In this document: piece after piece, positions 10,775 to 21,320 of the stretch | Position numbering within the stretch: position 1 is the stretch's first letter | Layout: every line of letters starts with the position of its first letter | NCBI GenBank assembly: GCA_038373865.1 | Contig: JAXGGA010004505.1 | Location: 1-64,000, forward strand | Direction of reading: 5' to 3' | DNA length: 64,000 nt | DNA from: Uloborus plumipes | Lineage: Eukaryota > Arthropoda > Arachnida > Araneae > Uloboridae | Made by a program: the position numbers and the translations under genes | Notes under the pieces: generated by a model | Told to the model about the DNA's origin: nothing | Databases searched by the model: none | What the model saw: the letters and a program-made list of their open reading frames with translations, nothing else

Positions 10775-11320
10775 CAGCGTTTCTTAAACTTTTTTACAAG
10801 TGGAACCCTTTTTGCTGTTCACTTTTTTGGCGGAACCCTTGTTTTTATTTCTATCCCCCCCCCCCCCCCCCCAACACACAGCAGCTTGAATGCAACATTC
10901 TTAGCCCTGGTTTAAGGGCGATAACTTAGTGTTTCATTTTAGAAACGGTTTATTGACAGCAAAATCAAAATTTACAACACACACATTTATTGTTTGAAAA
11001 AAAACTGCAGAAATTACCAAATTGTATAAATTCTTCAAATAACATACTGTATTTTTTTTTTTTGTACTACTTGTATTACTTATTCGTATTTTGAGCTCCC
11101 ACCCACCCACCCTATCACCGATTTTTCCTTCGGCTAAGTGAACAGGAGTCAGGGTTGTTGCTTCAAATTTTAAGTTTTGATTTTAATTTTCTTTGCTGGA
11201 ACTTTTGAGAACTTAGTTCAAATATTATGAAAGGAAGGGAGGGAAAGTTTCGCGGAACCCTTCCGTGATCTTCGTGCGTGGAACCCCGGGGTTCCGCGGA
11301 ACACAGTTTAAGAAACGCTG
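10775..11320. mobile_element. MITE with CAGCGTTTCTTAAAC termini (copy 1)
   Basis: The termini CAGCGTTTCTTAAAC and GTTTAAGAAACGCTG are perfect inverted repeats. The subterminal sequence repeats GGAACCC words (TGGAACCCTTT, GCGGAACCCTT, GGAACCCCGGGG). A second copy lies at 63007-63310. The flanks CCCTATTG and AGCTATAC agree at only 4 of 8 positions. The size and sequence style suggest the hAT superfamily. It disrupts the Tc1 transposase remnant. Confidence 0.85.
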
Positions 11321-11960
11321 AGCTATACTATCGTTTCATTACGGAGTTTTTTTCCCTTCCGTTATCAATTAGTTTAACTCTATTAATTCACTGTGGAGAT
11401 TGGATTCGTCAAAGGGCAATCCAATAACCTGCCACGGATGTCAGCGTCGATTAGTTTAAGCTTTCTGCGGCGAAAACCATTTTCAAATTTTTAGCGAGGC
11501 ATTTCTTGGTGACTTCTACCTTTTTCTGGTAGCAACCTAGACAGTACGGAAAACTGGTTTCCGTTCGACCGATAAGTAGTTTCTCTCTTCAGCCTTGGCG
11601 CTCTGGCGAAAATTGCATGAGCCTTCTGACGTCACCGTAGTTTGAACTTTAAAAATTATTTTTAAAAAAAATTACTGGTAGCATCGGAATTATTTTTTTC
11701 CATCTATGATGATCATGTTTGTTGTTCTATCATGTAAAAACAAAATTAAATCATGCAAAAATAAAATAATTTATATCCTGTTGAACGCGATATTGCTCCA
11801 AATGGAGGCGGCAGTGTGAAATCAAAAATCCCCCTTTTGTTTTCAGCTGCACGCCACACCTTCAGCTATTGACACTGAAGCAAAAACTAACAGGAACACT
11901 AGACTAGGACAGAACACTAGGCAGAACGTCGGTGAATCATTCTTTCATGGGACACCACTG
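11321..11960. other. Intergenic, no gene seen
   Basis: No recognisable coding sequence. The part next to the MITE could continue the Tc1 fossil but shows no readable frame. Confidence 0.35.
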
Positions 11961-12375
11961 CAAGGGCGGATACAAGGGAGGGGCGATGGGGGCGATCGCC
12001 CCTCCCTTGAGAGACTCTTCTTCAGCAGTTTTTAGATTTTGAAGGCATGTCAGATTAAATGGGAATCAGACAATGCTGGGAAATTATAAAAGCAAGGGCG
12101 GATACAAGGGAGGGGCGATGGGGGGCGATCGCCCCTCTCTTCTCCAGCAGTTTTTAGATTTTGAAATTCAAAAAAGTCAATTTTAATTGATCTTTGATGA
12201 TATGAAGGGAAAGGGGGGGGGATTCGGGGCTCTTTGATGTGGAAATTTTTCGAAATGGAAGACCAAAACATTTGTAATCAACATGTGTTAACAAGGATGA
12301 ATGGAAAACAAAATGGGTCAGTAATAAAAAAAAATCAATCGCCCCTCCCTTGAAATATTTCTGGATCCGCCCTTG
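11961..12375. mobile_element. hAT-type MITE, CACCACTG duplication
   Basis: It starts CAAGGGCGGATACAAG and ends CTGGATCCGCCCTTG, flanked by a perfect 8-bp duplication CACCACTG (11953-11960 and 12376-12383). A second copy of the left terminus, with the following GGAGGGGCGATGGGGG, lies inside at about 12094. The left end is therefore duplicated, by tandem duplication or by insertion of one copy into another. Confidence 0.9.
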
Positions 12376-12609
12376 CACCACTGTCGGCGAAGGTCCTCGC
12401 CACCAGAATTTTGACACCCAATTTCCCCTCTAGATAGAGACACCTGTGCTCTATTTGATGTGAAACTGCACTAAGAATTTTATTTTCCCAAGAGATACTC
12501 CAATTCACAACGAACTAACAATATCAATGTGCGGCATGTGCGTTATTTACAGTGTATTTGTGCGAGTCGATGAAAGATACAGTGAACTCTCACTTATGCG
12601 CCGGCCCAA

Positions 12610-13332
12610 GCAGAGCATTTTTTAAGGATTTTTCACTGGGCGACACGGGGCGGTTGTCTGTCACTAAATGTGACTGGGGGGGGGGGGGGGAACCGAAAAT
12701 AGGTATTAAAGTTTGCAAAAAAAAATTATTTTTAATATTTTAAACAATATTTAAAATATAAACGGAAAATTTTACCCAATATTTGTAAAATTATTTTCCA
12801 TCTAAAAAGATGTAACAAAAATAAAACTTTTTTTTCTTTTCTGGCGGGATAAGTTAAAGGAATGTACATGTGTTACTCTTTTCTTGTAGTTTTTTTGCAA
12901 AAAGTACAAAAAAAAAAAAAAAAAAAACTGTGCAAAGAATTGTGAAAAATATAAATAAATCAACAAAACACTACTATTTTAAAAAAAGAACCACTGTAGA
13001 TAATCACGAATGAAGCACATACTTACCCAGTCTCTTGAAGTTATAATATATCCAATTATAAAAGAATGTAATTTTCAGTAACTCTTGTGCTGTTTAGTAA
13101 AACTTTTGCTTGTTGTTTATTTATTTAATTCGCTGTAGGAGAAGCGGTGGAGGCTTTTTAGGAAGGGGAAAAAAGAGAGAGAGAAAGAATTCCGTTTACG
13201 AAAACTAGGAGTGACCAAATGTTGGATTTTACAATGCCGCCCAGTGACTCTGTTTTGCATTTTCTAGGTGACAAATTTTCTTCACTAGGCGACATTAGTG
13301 TCGCCAAGTCCCTATGTTAAAAAATGCTCTGC
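12610..13332. mobile_element. Nested DNA element with GCAGAGCATTTTTTAA termini
   Basis: Inverted ends GCAGAGCATTTTTTAA and TTAAAAAATGCTCTGC bound 723 bp. The empty site can be read in the related copy near 42690-42710 (reverse strand, CGGCCCAAGGGACC). Here the same site reads CGGCCCAA-element-AAGGGACC, so a 2-bp AA was duplicated. The interior has GGCGACA words near both ends and homopolymers (G run near 12677, A run near 12909). No coding sequence; superfamily undecided. Confidence 0.8.
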
Positions 13333-13984
13333 AAGGGACCAACAGAAAAAGGCGCGTAAGTGAGCAAGACGTATAAGTGAAAAATTCCATTCAAAAGACT
13401 AAAACGCAGCATTAACTATAGTAAGAGTGTGAATAAGTATGTTTCTGTTAAAATACATTAATTTGCATAACTGTTCCGAAATCATTGTAAGTTAACATAA
13501 CTAATAAGATAGTAAAAAGGAAAGAAAAACTAAAGCATACCTAAATAGCAAGCTGTACAATTTTAAAATAATCCCTCATAAATATATACTCCTGCTGGTA
13601 ATTTCAGAATTTTTTTTTCAAGTTCATACGAATAAGAAAAGGGAGTGTCAGTGGCTGAATTAATTTGCAAATATTCCCGAATAGTATTCAATCCCTGCTA
13701 AGGTTGTCCCTAAACAAACCGACCCCTTTCATTCAAGGAGCTAAGAAAAGGTTTGAATTCTTTCTACCCCCCCCCCTTTACATGCACGATTCTCAATAGG
13801 GGGTGTTACTTGATTTAGATACACCAGACTCCGAGATGTAATTCATGTTGAAAGAATACATTCCGAGAGCAATAAATGCTAAAGCTTAAAGAGGAAAATA
13901 TTTTTCAAAAAAGTTAATTTTTTAAAAGAAAAAAATTAATATTTTTTACATGGGGTAAGAAAATTTCGGCTCATAAGTGAAATA

Positions 13985-14156
13985 CAGTGAAATCTGTGTA
14001 TAACGATACTGTACATAACGATAAACCTGCCTATTACGATATTTTGGTTTGGTCCCAGCCAACAGTTTCAGCTGTTTGCTCAAACTGTCTATAATGATAA
14101 TCTGTCTATAACGATATTTTTTCTCGGTCCCTTGAGTATCGTTATACAGTTCACTG
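13985..14156. mobile_element. Tc1/pogo-type MITE nested in the 12580-14649 element
   Basis: The ends CAGTGAAATCTGTGTATAACG and CGTTATACAGTTCACTG are imperfect inverted repeats with TA duplicated on each side (13983-13984, 14157-14158). The interior repeats TATAACGATA. The related copy near 39255-39275 lacks it, reading straight through a TTTCACTTATGCGCCG-type sequence, which is direct evidence of an insertion. Confidence 0.85.
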
Positions 14157-14649
14157 TATTAAACTTTAGAGCGACGCATAAACGAATGAAACTATCATTA
14201 TTTTACTAAGGAAGGAGTCGGGACTACTGAAAATCGCCGTATAAGTGAAAAAGGCGCATAAGTGAGGCGGTGCATAAGTGAGAGTTCAAACGATATTTTT
14301 TCTCGGTCCCTTGAGTATCGTTATACAGTTCACTGTATTAAACTTTAGAGCGACGCATAAACGAATGAAACTATCATTATTTTACTAAGGAAGGAGTCGG
14401 GACTACTGAAAATCGCCGTGTAAGTGAAAAAGGCGCATAAGTGAGGCGGTGCATAAGTGAGAGTTCAAACGATATTTTTTCTCGGTCCTTCGAGTATCGT
14501 TATACAGTTCACTGTATTAAACTTTAGAGCGACGCATAAACGAATGAAACTATCATTATTTTACTAAGGAAGGAGTCGGGACTACTGAAAATCGCCGTAT
14601 AAGTGAAAAAGGCGCATAAGTGAGGCGGTGCATAAGTGAGAGTTCACTG
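14112..14649. repeat. 179-bp tandem triplication
   Basis: Three near-identical units start at 14112, 14291 and 14470, each 179 bases. Each unit contains the right 45 bases of the nested MITE plus the right end of the host pogo/Tigger-like element, so the triplication came after the MITE insertion. Only a few substitutions separate the units, so it is comparatively recent. Confidence 0.95.
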
Positions 14650-14811
14650 TAGTTCATAATGTTTAGTTTATTACAGTAAAAATCGAAGTGAAAAAGCCGA
14701 TTTAAACTAAAGTAAACGCAGTACATGTGGCACATTTCATCCGTGGGAACAATCTTTAGTCCTTTCATTTTCTTTTTGATTTTGAATAGTATTTCGGGTG
14801 TGAGCTCAAGG

Positions 14812-15235
14812 CATAGGCGGCTAGTGTAGGGGGCAAGGGGGGCGACTGCCCCTTCACTTCCGAAAGTAAAAGGGCTTTGCCCCCTCACTTTTTACGGTTA
14901 AAAAGTGATGATCGAGTAAAAAATGATTTTTTATTCAATGGATTGATTAATTTTGCTAAAATAAAAGCTGAAAATTCCACAAATCAGACTTTTTTCATGG
15001 TTTTGTAAGAAAGGATGAAAATCAACCAGCCACTTTGATTTTTGGTTCCATATTCCAATTTTTTTAGAAGTTAATTAATCAGCAATGTTAAAATCAATAT
15101 TATAGCCAAATTGTAGCAAAAAAAAAGGAACTTTAAAGGTGCTGTATCCTAACTCACCCATCCCCCCTTTTCTTTCGACCCCCTCTTCCGTCTTTCTCTT
15201 GACCTCCCACTTTTTTGGTACACCAGCCGCCTATG
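14812..15235. mobile_element. MITE with CATAGGCGGC termini
   Basis: CATAGGCGGCTAGTG at the left and CAGCCGCCTATG at the right are inverted. Subterminal sequence carries C-rich and G-rich words (GGGGGGCGACTGCCCC on the left, CCCCCTTTTC and GACCCCCTC on the right). No clean duplication was found, so the boundaries could be off by a few bases. Confidence 0.65.
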
Positions 15236-15379
15236 GAAGTAGCTTAATATCTTTGGTTTGAATGAAAAATTACTATTGCATATTGTAAGGGCTTTCTACA
15301 TGTTTAATTCATGTTTGATTATGATTGATGAAAAATATTATTCTTGAGGTATGTACATCATCATTATTCGCTCATTTTT

Positions 15380-16259
15380 TAACCGACTTCAAAAAAGGAG
15401 GCGGTTCTCAATTCAAAGCGTATGTTTTTTTTTTTTTTTTGTTCGCACATTAACATCTGATCTACTGAACCGATTTGGACGATTTTTTTTTTAATCGATA
15501 GGAGATGGTGTAACTTAGGTACCATGTACTCATATGACGACATTTGTTCTCTAGAAAAAAAGTTATGATCGAAAAACTAAAATTTCATGTTATTTAAAAC
15601 AATATGTGCTATCGTAAATCCTTACTTCAATGAGCGACCCTGATGGAATTAGATCGAGTCCAGGTCTGCAAGGATTTTTTTGAACAGCTGCATGGTTTTT
15701 TTTTTCTTTTTTTTTCCTTACATAGTTTATTTTATGGAGCATTTACTTAAGAAAATTAGGTGAAGTTTCGTAATGGAAACATTACCTTATTTCATAAGTA
15801 CGTTTGCACTAAAAAGAATAAAATACAAAAATTTTTGAAAAAGAAATTGAACCGACTTCAGAACTTCACTCGGCAAGTGCTCTAAAATGTAAAAAATAAT
15901 TTTATTCTTTGAACACCATCGGTACTACATTTTAACATAAGTTTTGAAGTCGGTGCAAAATCTACAGGTAAAATGATGTTTAACTACAGTTTGCCAACAT
16001 TTTTCAGAGAAACCATTGCAAAGTTAGAGCTGAATATTTTTACCATCTCATAAATATGTGGTTATCAATGTAGTATATACGAATGCTATTAAAGAACCTG
16101 GATTCATTGAAATTTATATTTATAGTTTCGTATGAATCTATTTAATGTTTTTACGCCGATTTCAAAACTTATGTTTAAATGTAGTATCGATGGTGTTCAA
16201 AGAATAAATTTATTTTTTACTTTTTAGAGCACTTGCCGAGTGAAGTTCCGAAGTCGGTT
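15380..16259. repeat. AACCGACTTC repeat region with ~108-bp inverted arms
   Basis: An arm at 15850-15957 (starting AACCGACTTCAGAACTTCAC) is mirrored at about 16150-16259 (ending GAAGTTCCGAAGTCGGTT), with some 190 bases between. Another AACCGACTTC start lies at 15380. Together they look like copies of one arthropod repeat with conserved ACCGACTTC ends. The class is not decided. Confidence 0.6.
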
Positions 16260-16577
16260 AATTTTTTTTTTTTTTTTTTTTTCAAAAATATTTTTATTAG
16301 ATATTTTCGTGAATTCTTCCCGAAAAATGAATTTTATCAATTTCAACTTTTCTCCGTATTAAGCAGCATTCTCTCCTCAAAAAATTCCAGACAAAATTCA
16401 TGGAAAAATATTCTTTCCAGGTTATTTTATTATACGTTTTGCCCGTAAAATATGCAACGGAATTATTTTCATAAGTCTTTCCATTTTATGGAGATACTTT
16501 TAAAGTCAATTGTGATTGAGGTTAAAAATGGGAGGATGGAAGGAGCGGTGAATAAATTGGAAGTCAATTAGTCACAG

Positions 16578-17209
16578 ATAGAGATGCAAAGAGTGGAAAA
16601 AAGACCCAGTTTATTCCCGGGGAAAAAAACAGGTTTTTTGGGAAGGGAACTTTGTAAGTTCCTGAGAGTTTTGGGGAATTTCCAAAGTTTTGAGAAATTT
16701 TATTTTTGAAATTTGTACATCACTCTTATCAGATACATTCAAAAGATATTTCCTTTTATTACGTTTTGCAATGTATGAAATTGCTTATCAGAAAAATATG
16801 TATATTAAAAAAAATAAGTAATACTAATTGCTTATTTGATGCAATCATTGGTTCTGTGCTTGCTGACGGTTTAGTCAAGTTTATCCACTTTTGGTGAAAA
16901 GAAAAACTTGATGTTAAAGTTGACTATAAAAATTAGGTTATCACTCCCTCCCTCGATTAAACCACTGGTTCAGGCATTGTGTAGCTTTAGATCATTGCTC
17001 TGAAACTTTTTTTAAAACAATAAATAGTTTTCATAATTTTATGTAACAAACATAGCTTTTTTTTTTACATAACATACAGTTTTTTCTGGTGTTTAATGAA
17101 AGCCACTTATACAACCTCCTTTAAAACATCACTTCATAAACTTTTTTCCCAATAGACTGGGTTGTCTGATTAGTTTTTATCAAATTAAAAATGTTTATTT
17201 AGGCATCAT

Positions 17210-17266
<57 letters not shown>

Positions 17267-17512
17267 GAGCTCCAAAGATAGTGACACTTTTTAACGATAC
17301 TCTTTGCATTTACTAGTACTAGTTGCGATACTAGTTGCATTTTTAGCTTAAATATTGACGAAGTTTTTATTTTTTACTCATACTTTAGGCATAACGCCTA
17401 TGTAAAAAATTATTATGTTTGTTTACATTCAAAATTCCCAATGTTCCCTGAAATTCCGGGTTTATTCCCATAAGTTCCCGGATTTCAAAAATTGTATGTT
17501 TTTTCTATCTCT
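16578..17512. mobile_element. hAT-type element, AGTCACAG duplication
   Basis: A perfect 8-bp direct repeat AGTCACAG (16570-16577 and 17513-17520) flanks a 935-bp segment that begins ATAGAGATGCAAAG and ends TTTTCTATCTCT. Both ends also share TTTATTCCC and CCCGG words in inverted arrangement (16611-16625 and 17455-17485). No transposase. It contains the CT microsatellite at 17212-17263. Confidence 0.8.
17212..17263. repeat. (CT)26 microsatellite
   Basis: An uninterrupted run of CT dinucleotides, about 52 bases. Confidence 0.97.
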
Positions 17513-17520
17513 AGTCACAG

Positions 17521-18447
17521 AAGGAAAAGAAAAGAGAAAAAGTGTGACAATTTTCTTCTTATGATACCAGCTTTCTTGCACCCCATAAGGTAGCACAGTG
17601 AAGCATTTGCTCTCAATATTTGAAATTAGACTTTGCGAGTCATTTGTTGAGTAAAATATAACAAGCAACACATGCCAGCGGAAATGTTTCAAAGAGAAAT
17701 TCTGCTGACAGCAATAATATATGGTTTCGAATAGCAATAGACAGTATTTTCGTGCAATTATTTATTCTACAACGAGAAACTATATTATTCTACTTCTTGA
17801 AGCATAGAAAAAGATATCCAATAACAGACCAAAAAATTGTCCAGGTGCGATATTTTTCCCTTTTCTTTTTTTTTTCAAATTCAAAACATGCGTTATCGAT
17901 TCATCACTGGCCAATTTTTTGAATGGTTATTTTGCATTGTTCAGTAAAAACTGTTAGTCAAAGAAATTGGGCACTATTTGTTGATCCCATCCCTTTTCTC
18001 TGTTATGAAACAATTTATCGAATTATCGGAAATCCAATTTTCAAGTCAAGTGACGACAGACTTCTGCTTTACCTTTTGAGTGAAGATGACAAGGGTATGG
18101 AACAAATACCTTTCAGAAAAATGCCATTGGCAGTTTTGCTTCAGCCCGATGCCCCTATTTACTAGAATAAATATGGATCCCTTCTTTTCGGGCTTATCTT
18201 GGTCAAATATTTACTTTTCGGAAGGCAAATCGTGAGTTGGAGGATAGCTTTGTGTAAAATGGCGTCACCTTGTCAGTATACACTTATCTTTTCGCTGACA
18301 AATAGTAAATTGGAAGATAGCATGGAACTGAAATGAACTTGGAATGATATTTCCCATTTAAGAAAACAAAATGAAAACTGAAAGCAAAGCCTAAATTGAA
18401 CGTCTCTACAAATTAATTTGGAACATCAGCATTTTACTAAATAAATA
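17521..18447. other. Upstream region of the receptor gene, no gene seen
   Basis: AT-rich sequence. An 80-codon open frame at 17923-18165 shows no family resemblance and is not called. A distal promoter for the receptor could lie here but nothing specific is visible. Confidence 0.35.
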
Positions 18448-18788
18448 CTTAGGCAGGAATTCAAGTGAAACACCATTGCAATCGCTTCGCTTGCGATCGC
18501 TACTGGAAATGAATTACATTATCATCAACTTAACTTGGCACTGACGTCACTACGAGCGGAGCCAATAAGAGCTCACAAGCAATTAGCGATCTCCTCTAAT
18601 TCGCCAAGTAGGCTGTGACGTTTTATCTAGCTCTTTTTCATAGGCTAACGTCACGCCAACGTCACGCTGACATCACGATGTTTTTGTTAAGTAACGATTG
18701 CAACGTTTAACTTGAATCCAAATTTGGGAATTTGCGATTGCATTGGTGAGTTGCGATCGTCCGTGTTTCACTTGAATTCCTGCCTAAG
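18448..18788. mobile_element. MITE with ~26-bp CTTAGGCAGGAATTC termini, abutting a receptor gene
   Basis: The left end CTTAGGCAGGAATTCAAGTG and the right end CACTTGAATTCCTGCCTAAG are perfect inverted repeats continuing to about 26 bp. The interior carries repeated GCGATCGC-like and TGACGTCA-like words (TGACGTCAC, AACGTCACG). It is 341 bp and ends five bases before the start codon at 18794, so any transcript of the intronless gene must start in or upstream of it. No clear target duplication was found. Confidence 0.85.
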
Positions 18789-18793
18789 AGTGA

Positions 18794-20005
18794 ATGATGA
18801 AGAAAAAATTAAAAGTCATACCAACCGTCAAGCTAAAACGTAAAAGAATACGACGAAGCTTTTTTGACGGAATATTCGATCATCATGTTTGGTTTTTTAA
18901 GATACTTCTAACTGGATTAAAAATGTTTGGAATTTACCACAACGGTGAAGAACCCAAAATCCTTTTAAGAATTTTAAAAATGCTGTGGGACTTTATATCT
19001 TTCTACTTTCTTGCTGTCTCGATATATATTTTCCACAGAGGCAGCAAATGGAAAAGAAATGTCATGCAAACTCTTGATCTCATTCTTTTATTATTGTTGA
19101 GATACGCAGCTTCCTTGAAAATGATAACGGCGGTGGCTCACCTGCACAACTATGATAGTGTGTTGAAAGAAAAACAAAGGCTTAAAATATTGAAAATATC
19201 ATTATATCTGTGCGGCGTTTTTTCGCTAGTTTATAGCTGTCTTATTATGAGAGATATATATACTGAGCCAGAAATCAGAGCTCGCTGGGAATGCTTCTAT
19301 TCCTTTGGATTGCTTTCAGATAATAAAGGCAAAAGTATTTCCATAACATTTATCCATTTGGTGGTAGGTTATACTTTCGTATGCAGGGTACTTTCCTTCT
19401 ACTGCTTTCCAGTACTGGTGGTATCATTCTGTTCTTTGGTGTATACATCAATTGAAAATCTGATGACAATTTACCATCGCCAACTACTCAAAAGCCTGAA
19501 GCAGGAACGATTAACTCACAAGTACTCAAACTGCTTGACTATCATATACAAAATGGCTGCTGTCTTGGACACAGTGGAAGATGCACTATCTTCAAGCATA
19601 TTTACCCTGATTGGGTTTTGGGTTTGTAATATTTTCTACTACGTCGGCGAGCTGGTGCTACATGATGCTCAGAACGAACTGTCGGCTACAATTTTTACCA
19701 TCAGCAACATTTTACTTTTCGTTTGTGTGTTTATTTGTTTAGTGTTATCGGCATCATATGCAGAGGATCAGTTTATTGAAATGAAAAGGTGCGTTTTGGA
19801 CGCCATTTTTAAAGATTATGAACTACTCTATTGCTATTCCAGGGCAGTGTACGTAAAGATTTTGTTGGATGAATTGAAAATTTTAAAACTCCGGGTTGGT
19901 TTTACTGCTTTGGGATTGTTTTATCTTCGTAAAGACTTAATACTTGCAACCCTTGGTAGTACTCTCACGTACGGTGTGCTAATAATGCAAATTTTTCTGT
20001 CCTGA
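18794..20005 (+). CDS. Gustatory-receptor-family seven-transmembrane chemoreceptor (7tm_7)
   Basis: An intact single-exon frame of 403 residues, typical of arthropod gustatory receptors (about 380-450), ligand-gated cation channels of the insect OR/GR superfamily. Seven hydrophobic segments lie near residues 58-80, 93-115, 132-153, 185-218 (long, may be split), 265-289, 297-322 and 378-401. The C-terminal TM7 signature TYxxxxxQ is present as TYGVLIMQI (392-400). The N-terminus is basic (MMKKKLKVIPTVKLKRKRIRR), expected cytosolic in this inverted-topology family. There is no signal peptide. An in-frame TGA directly precedes the first ATG, so the coding start cannot be further upstream in this exon; the second codon is also ATG. 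A MITE ends at 18788. The ligand cannot be inferred. Sequence divergence prevents assignment to a subfamily. Confidence 0.88.
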   Translation: MMKKKLKVIPTVKLKRKRIRRSFFDGIFDHHVWFFKILLTGLKMFGIYHNGEEPKILLRILKMLWDFISFYFLAVSIYIFHRGSKWKRNVMQTLDLILLLLLRYAASLKMITAVAHLHNYDSVLKEKQRLKILKISLYLCGVFSLVYSCLIMRDIYTEPEIRARWECFYSFGLLSDNKGKSISITFIHLVVGYTFVCRVLSFYCFPVLVVSFCSLVYTSIENLMTIYHRQLLKSLKQERLTHKYSNCLTIIYKMAAVLDTVEDALSSSIFTLIGFWVCNIFYYVGELVLHDAQNELSATIFTISNILLFVCVFICLVLSASYAEDQFIEMKRCVLDAIFKDYELLYCYSRAVYVKILLDELKILKLRVGFTALGLFYLRKDLILATLGSTLTYGVLIMQIFLS

Positions 20006-20110
20006 GTGTTGCGTGGTTTTGTTGCTTAAGCAACAGAAAGTATTTCATCATTATGCTTGTAAAAAATATATTATGACTTCAGAGATAAGTTTATTACTTT
20101 GAAAAATATA

Positions 20111-20116
20111 AATAAA
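20111..20116 (+). terminator. Polyadenylation signal AATAAA of the receptor gene
   Basis: AATAAA lies about 105 bases after the stop codon, with another AATAAA a few bases on (about 20119). It is the first such hexamer downstream on the coding strand. Position only; no transcript evidence. Confidence 0.55.
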
Positions 20117-20737
20117 GCAATAAAAAACAGCCTTAATGTAATTTCTCACGAAATGCTCAAAAAGAGTTAACATGAAGAAATGGCAAGTTTATATTTTATA
20201 CTCTACATAAAATTTCAGAATGGTTTTCTCTTTTCAAATAAATAAAACTGAAACATCTGGAAACACAAAAAGTACTTCTATGCTCGATAAAAATGGAAAC
20301 AGCTTGAATTTTTTCGAGTTGAGCTGAATACTCGGCAACATTTTGTTTTTTTTTATTCCCTGTAAGTATTATAAAACACTTAATTGTTGACAACCGATTT
20401 GGTAACAAAAAATGGAACAAATAAAAAATGATAAAAATTAATTTATTAAAATTTATTTATTAATTGTAACAACTAACAACAAATGTAAAAACTGGTAACA
20501 TAAAAAGAATAATATTACAATTTTTTAAAAATTTTTAACGCTTATGATATGAAAACTAATATCAGTATTACGGAGAGGATATGGAAACGATTCATATATG
20601 CCCTTAGTATTGTATTTGCAAGTATACCGTCATCTACCTTGGAGAAAACTTGCAAAAATAATGAATCCTTAATTTAATTTTAAAAAATAATAACACTGTC
20701 ATAAGCTTACTTGATTGTTCAGAAATGGTATGCAATA
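20117..20737. other. Downstream intergenic sequence, no gene seen
   Basis: AT-rich with no recognisable coding or repeat boundary. Confidence 0.4.
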
Positions 20738-21320
20738 GGGGCATTTCACGGTATTTGTGACATAGGGGTGTCCGTAACAAAACTTTTTAAAAGTTAAAAA
20801 TTTTTACATATATTGAAAAAGTACATTTTAAAATATATGAATATCATATTTTTTTCATAGTTAACTTTATATTATGTTTGTAATTGCACTCGGAACATTG
20901 AAAATGTCATTTTCACTGTTACGGACTCTACATTGAATTTTTCTTTAAATCTGGTTTAAACTGATTTTCGAGTCAAAACTGGTCCTTGAGGCAGATAAAG
21001 TAAAGACTCATCTCTAATAAAACTAAAATTTTTAATCAAAAAGTGGGTTCTATAAAAAGTAATGGATTGTGAAAAAGATGATTGTAGATTTTAAAAAAAA
21101 GTAAAGCCAGATTTAAAGAAAAATTCAATGTGGAGTCCGTAACAGTGAACATTGCATTTTCAATGTTCCGAGTGCAATCACAAACATAATATAAAATTAA
21201 CTATGAAAAAAATATGATATTCATATATTTTAAAATGTACTTTTTCAATGTATGTAAAAATTTTAAACTTTTAAAAAGTTTTGTTACGGACACCCCATGT
21301 CACAAATACCGTGAAATACC
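20738..21320. mobile_element. Long-armed hairpin element (copy 1)
   Basis: Two arms of about 225 bases (20738-20965 and 21095-21320) are near-perfect reverse complements, from GGGCATTTCACGGTATTTGTG to the inner ACATTGAATTTTTCTTTAAA. Only about 130 bases separate them. A second copy occurs at 27037-27632. Non-coding. An RNA crossing it would fold into a long duplex. Confidence 0.9.

Larger units (their letters stand above)
12580..14649. mobile_element. Pogo/Tigger-like non-autonomous DNA transposon (copy 1), with nested insertions
   Basis: The ends are CAGTGAACTCTCACTTATG and CATAAGTGAGAGTTCACTG, flanked by TA on both sides (12578-12579, 14650-14651). Subterminal sequence repeats GGCGCATAAGTGA words. 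These features fit the pogo/Tigger branch of Tc1/mariner. No transposase frame is present. A 723-bp element (12610-13332) and a 172-bp MITE (13985-14156) are inserted inside, and the right end is triplicated. A second, inverted and heavily interrupted copy is at 37234-42726. Confidence 0.85.

Noticed and set aside
17923..18165. 80-codon frame upstream of the receptor
   Set aside because: No recognisable domain and separated from the receptor by a MITE; not a plausible first exon because the receptor frame has a stop directly before its ATG.
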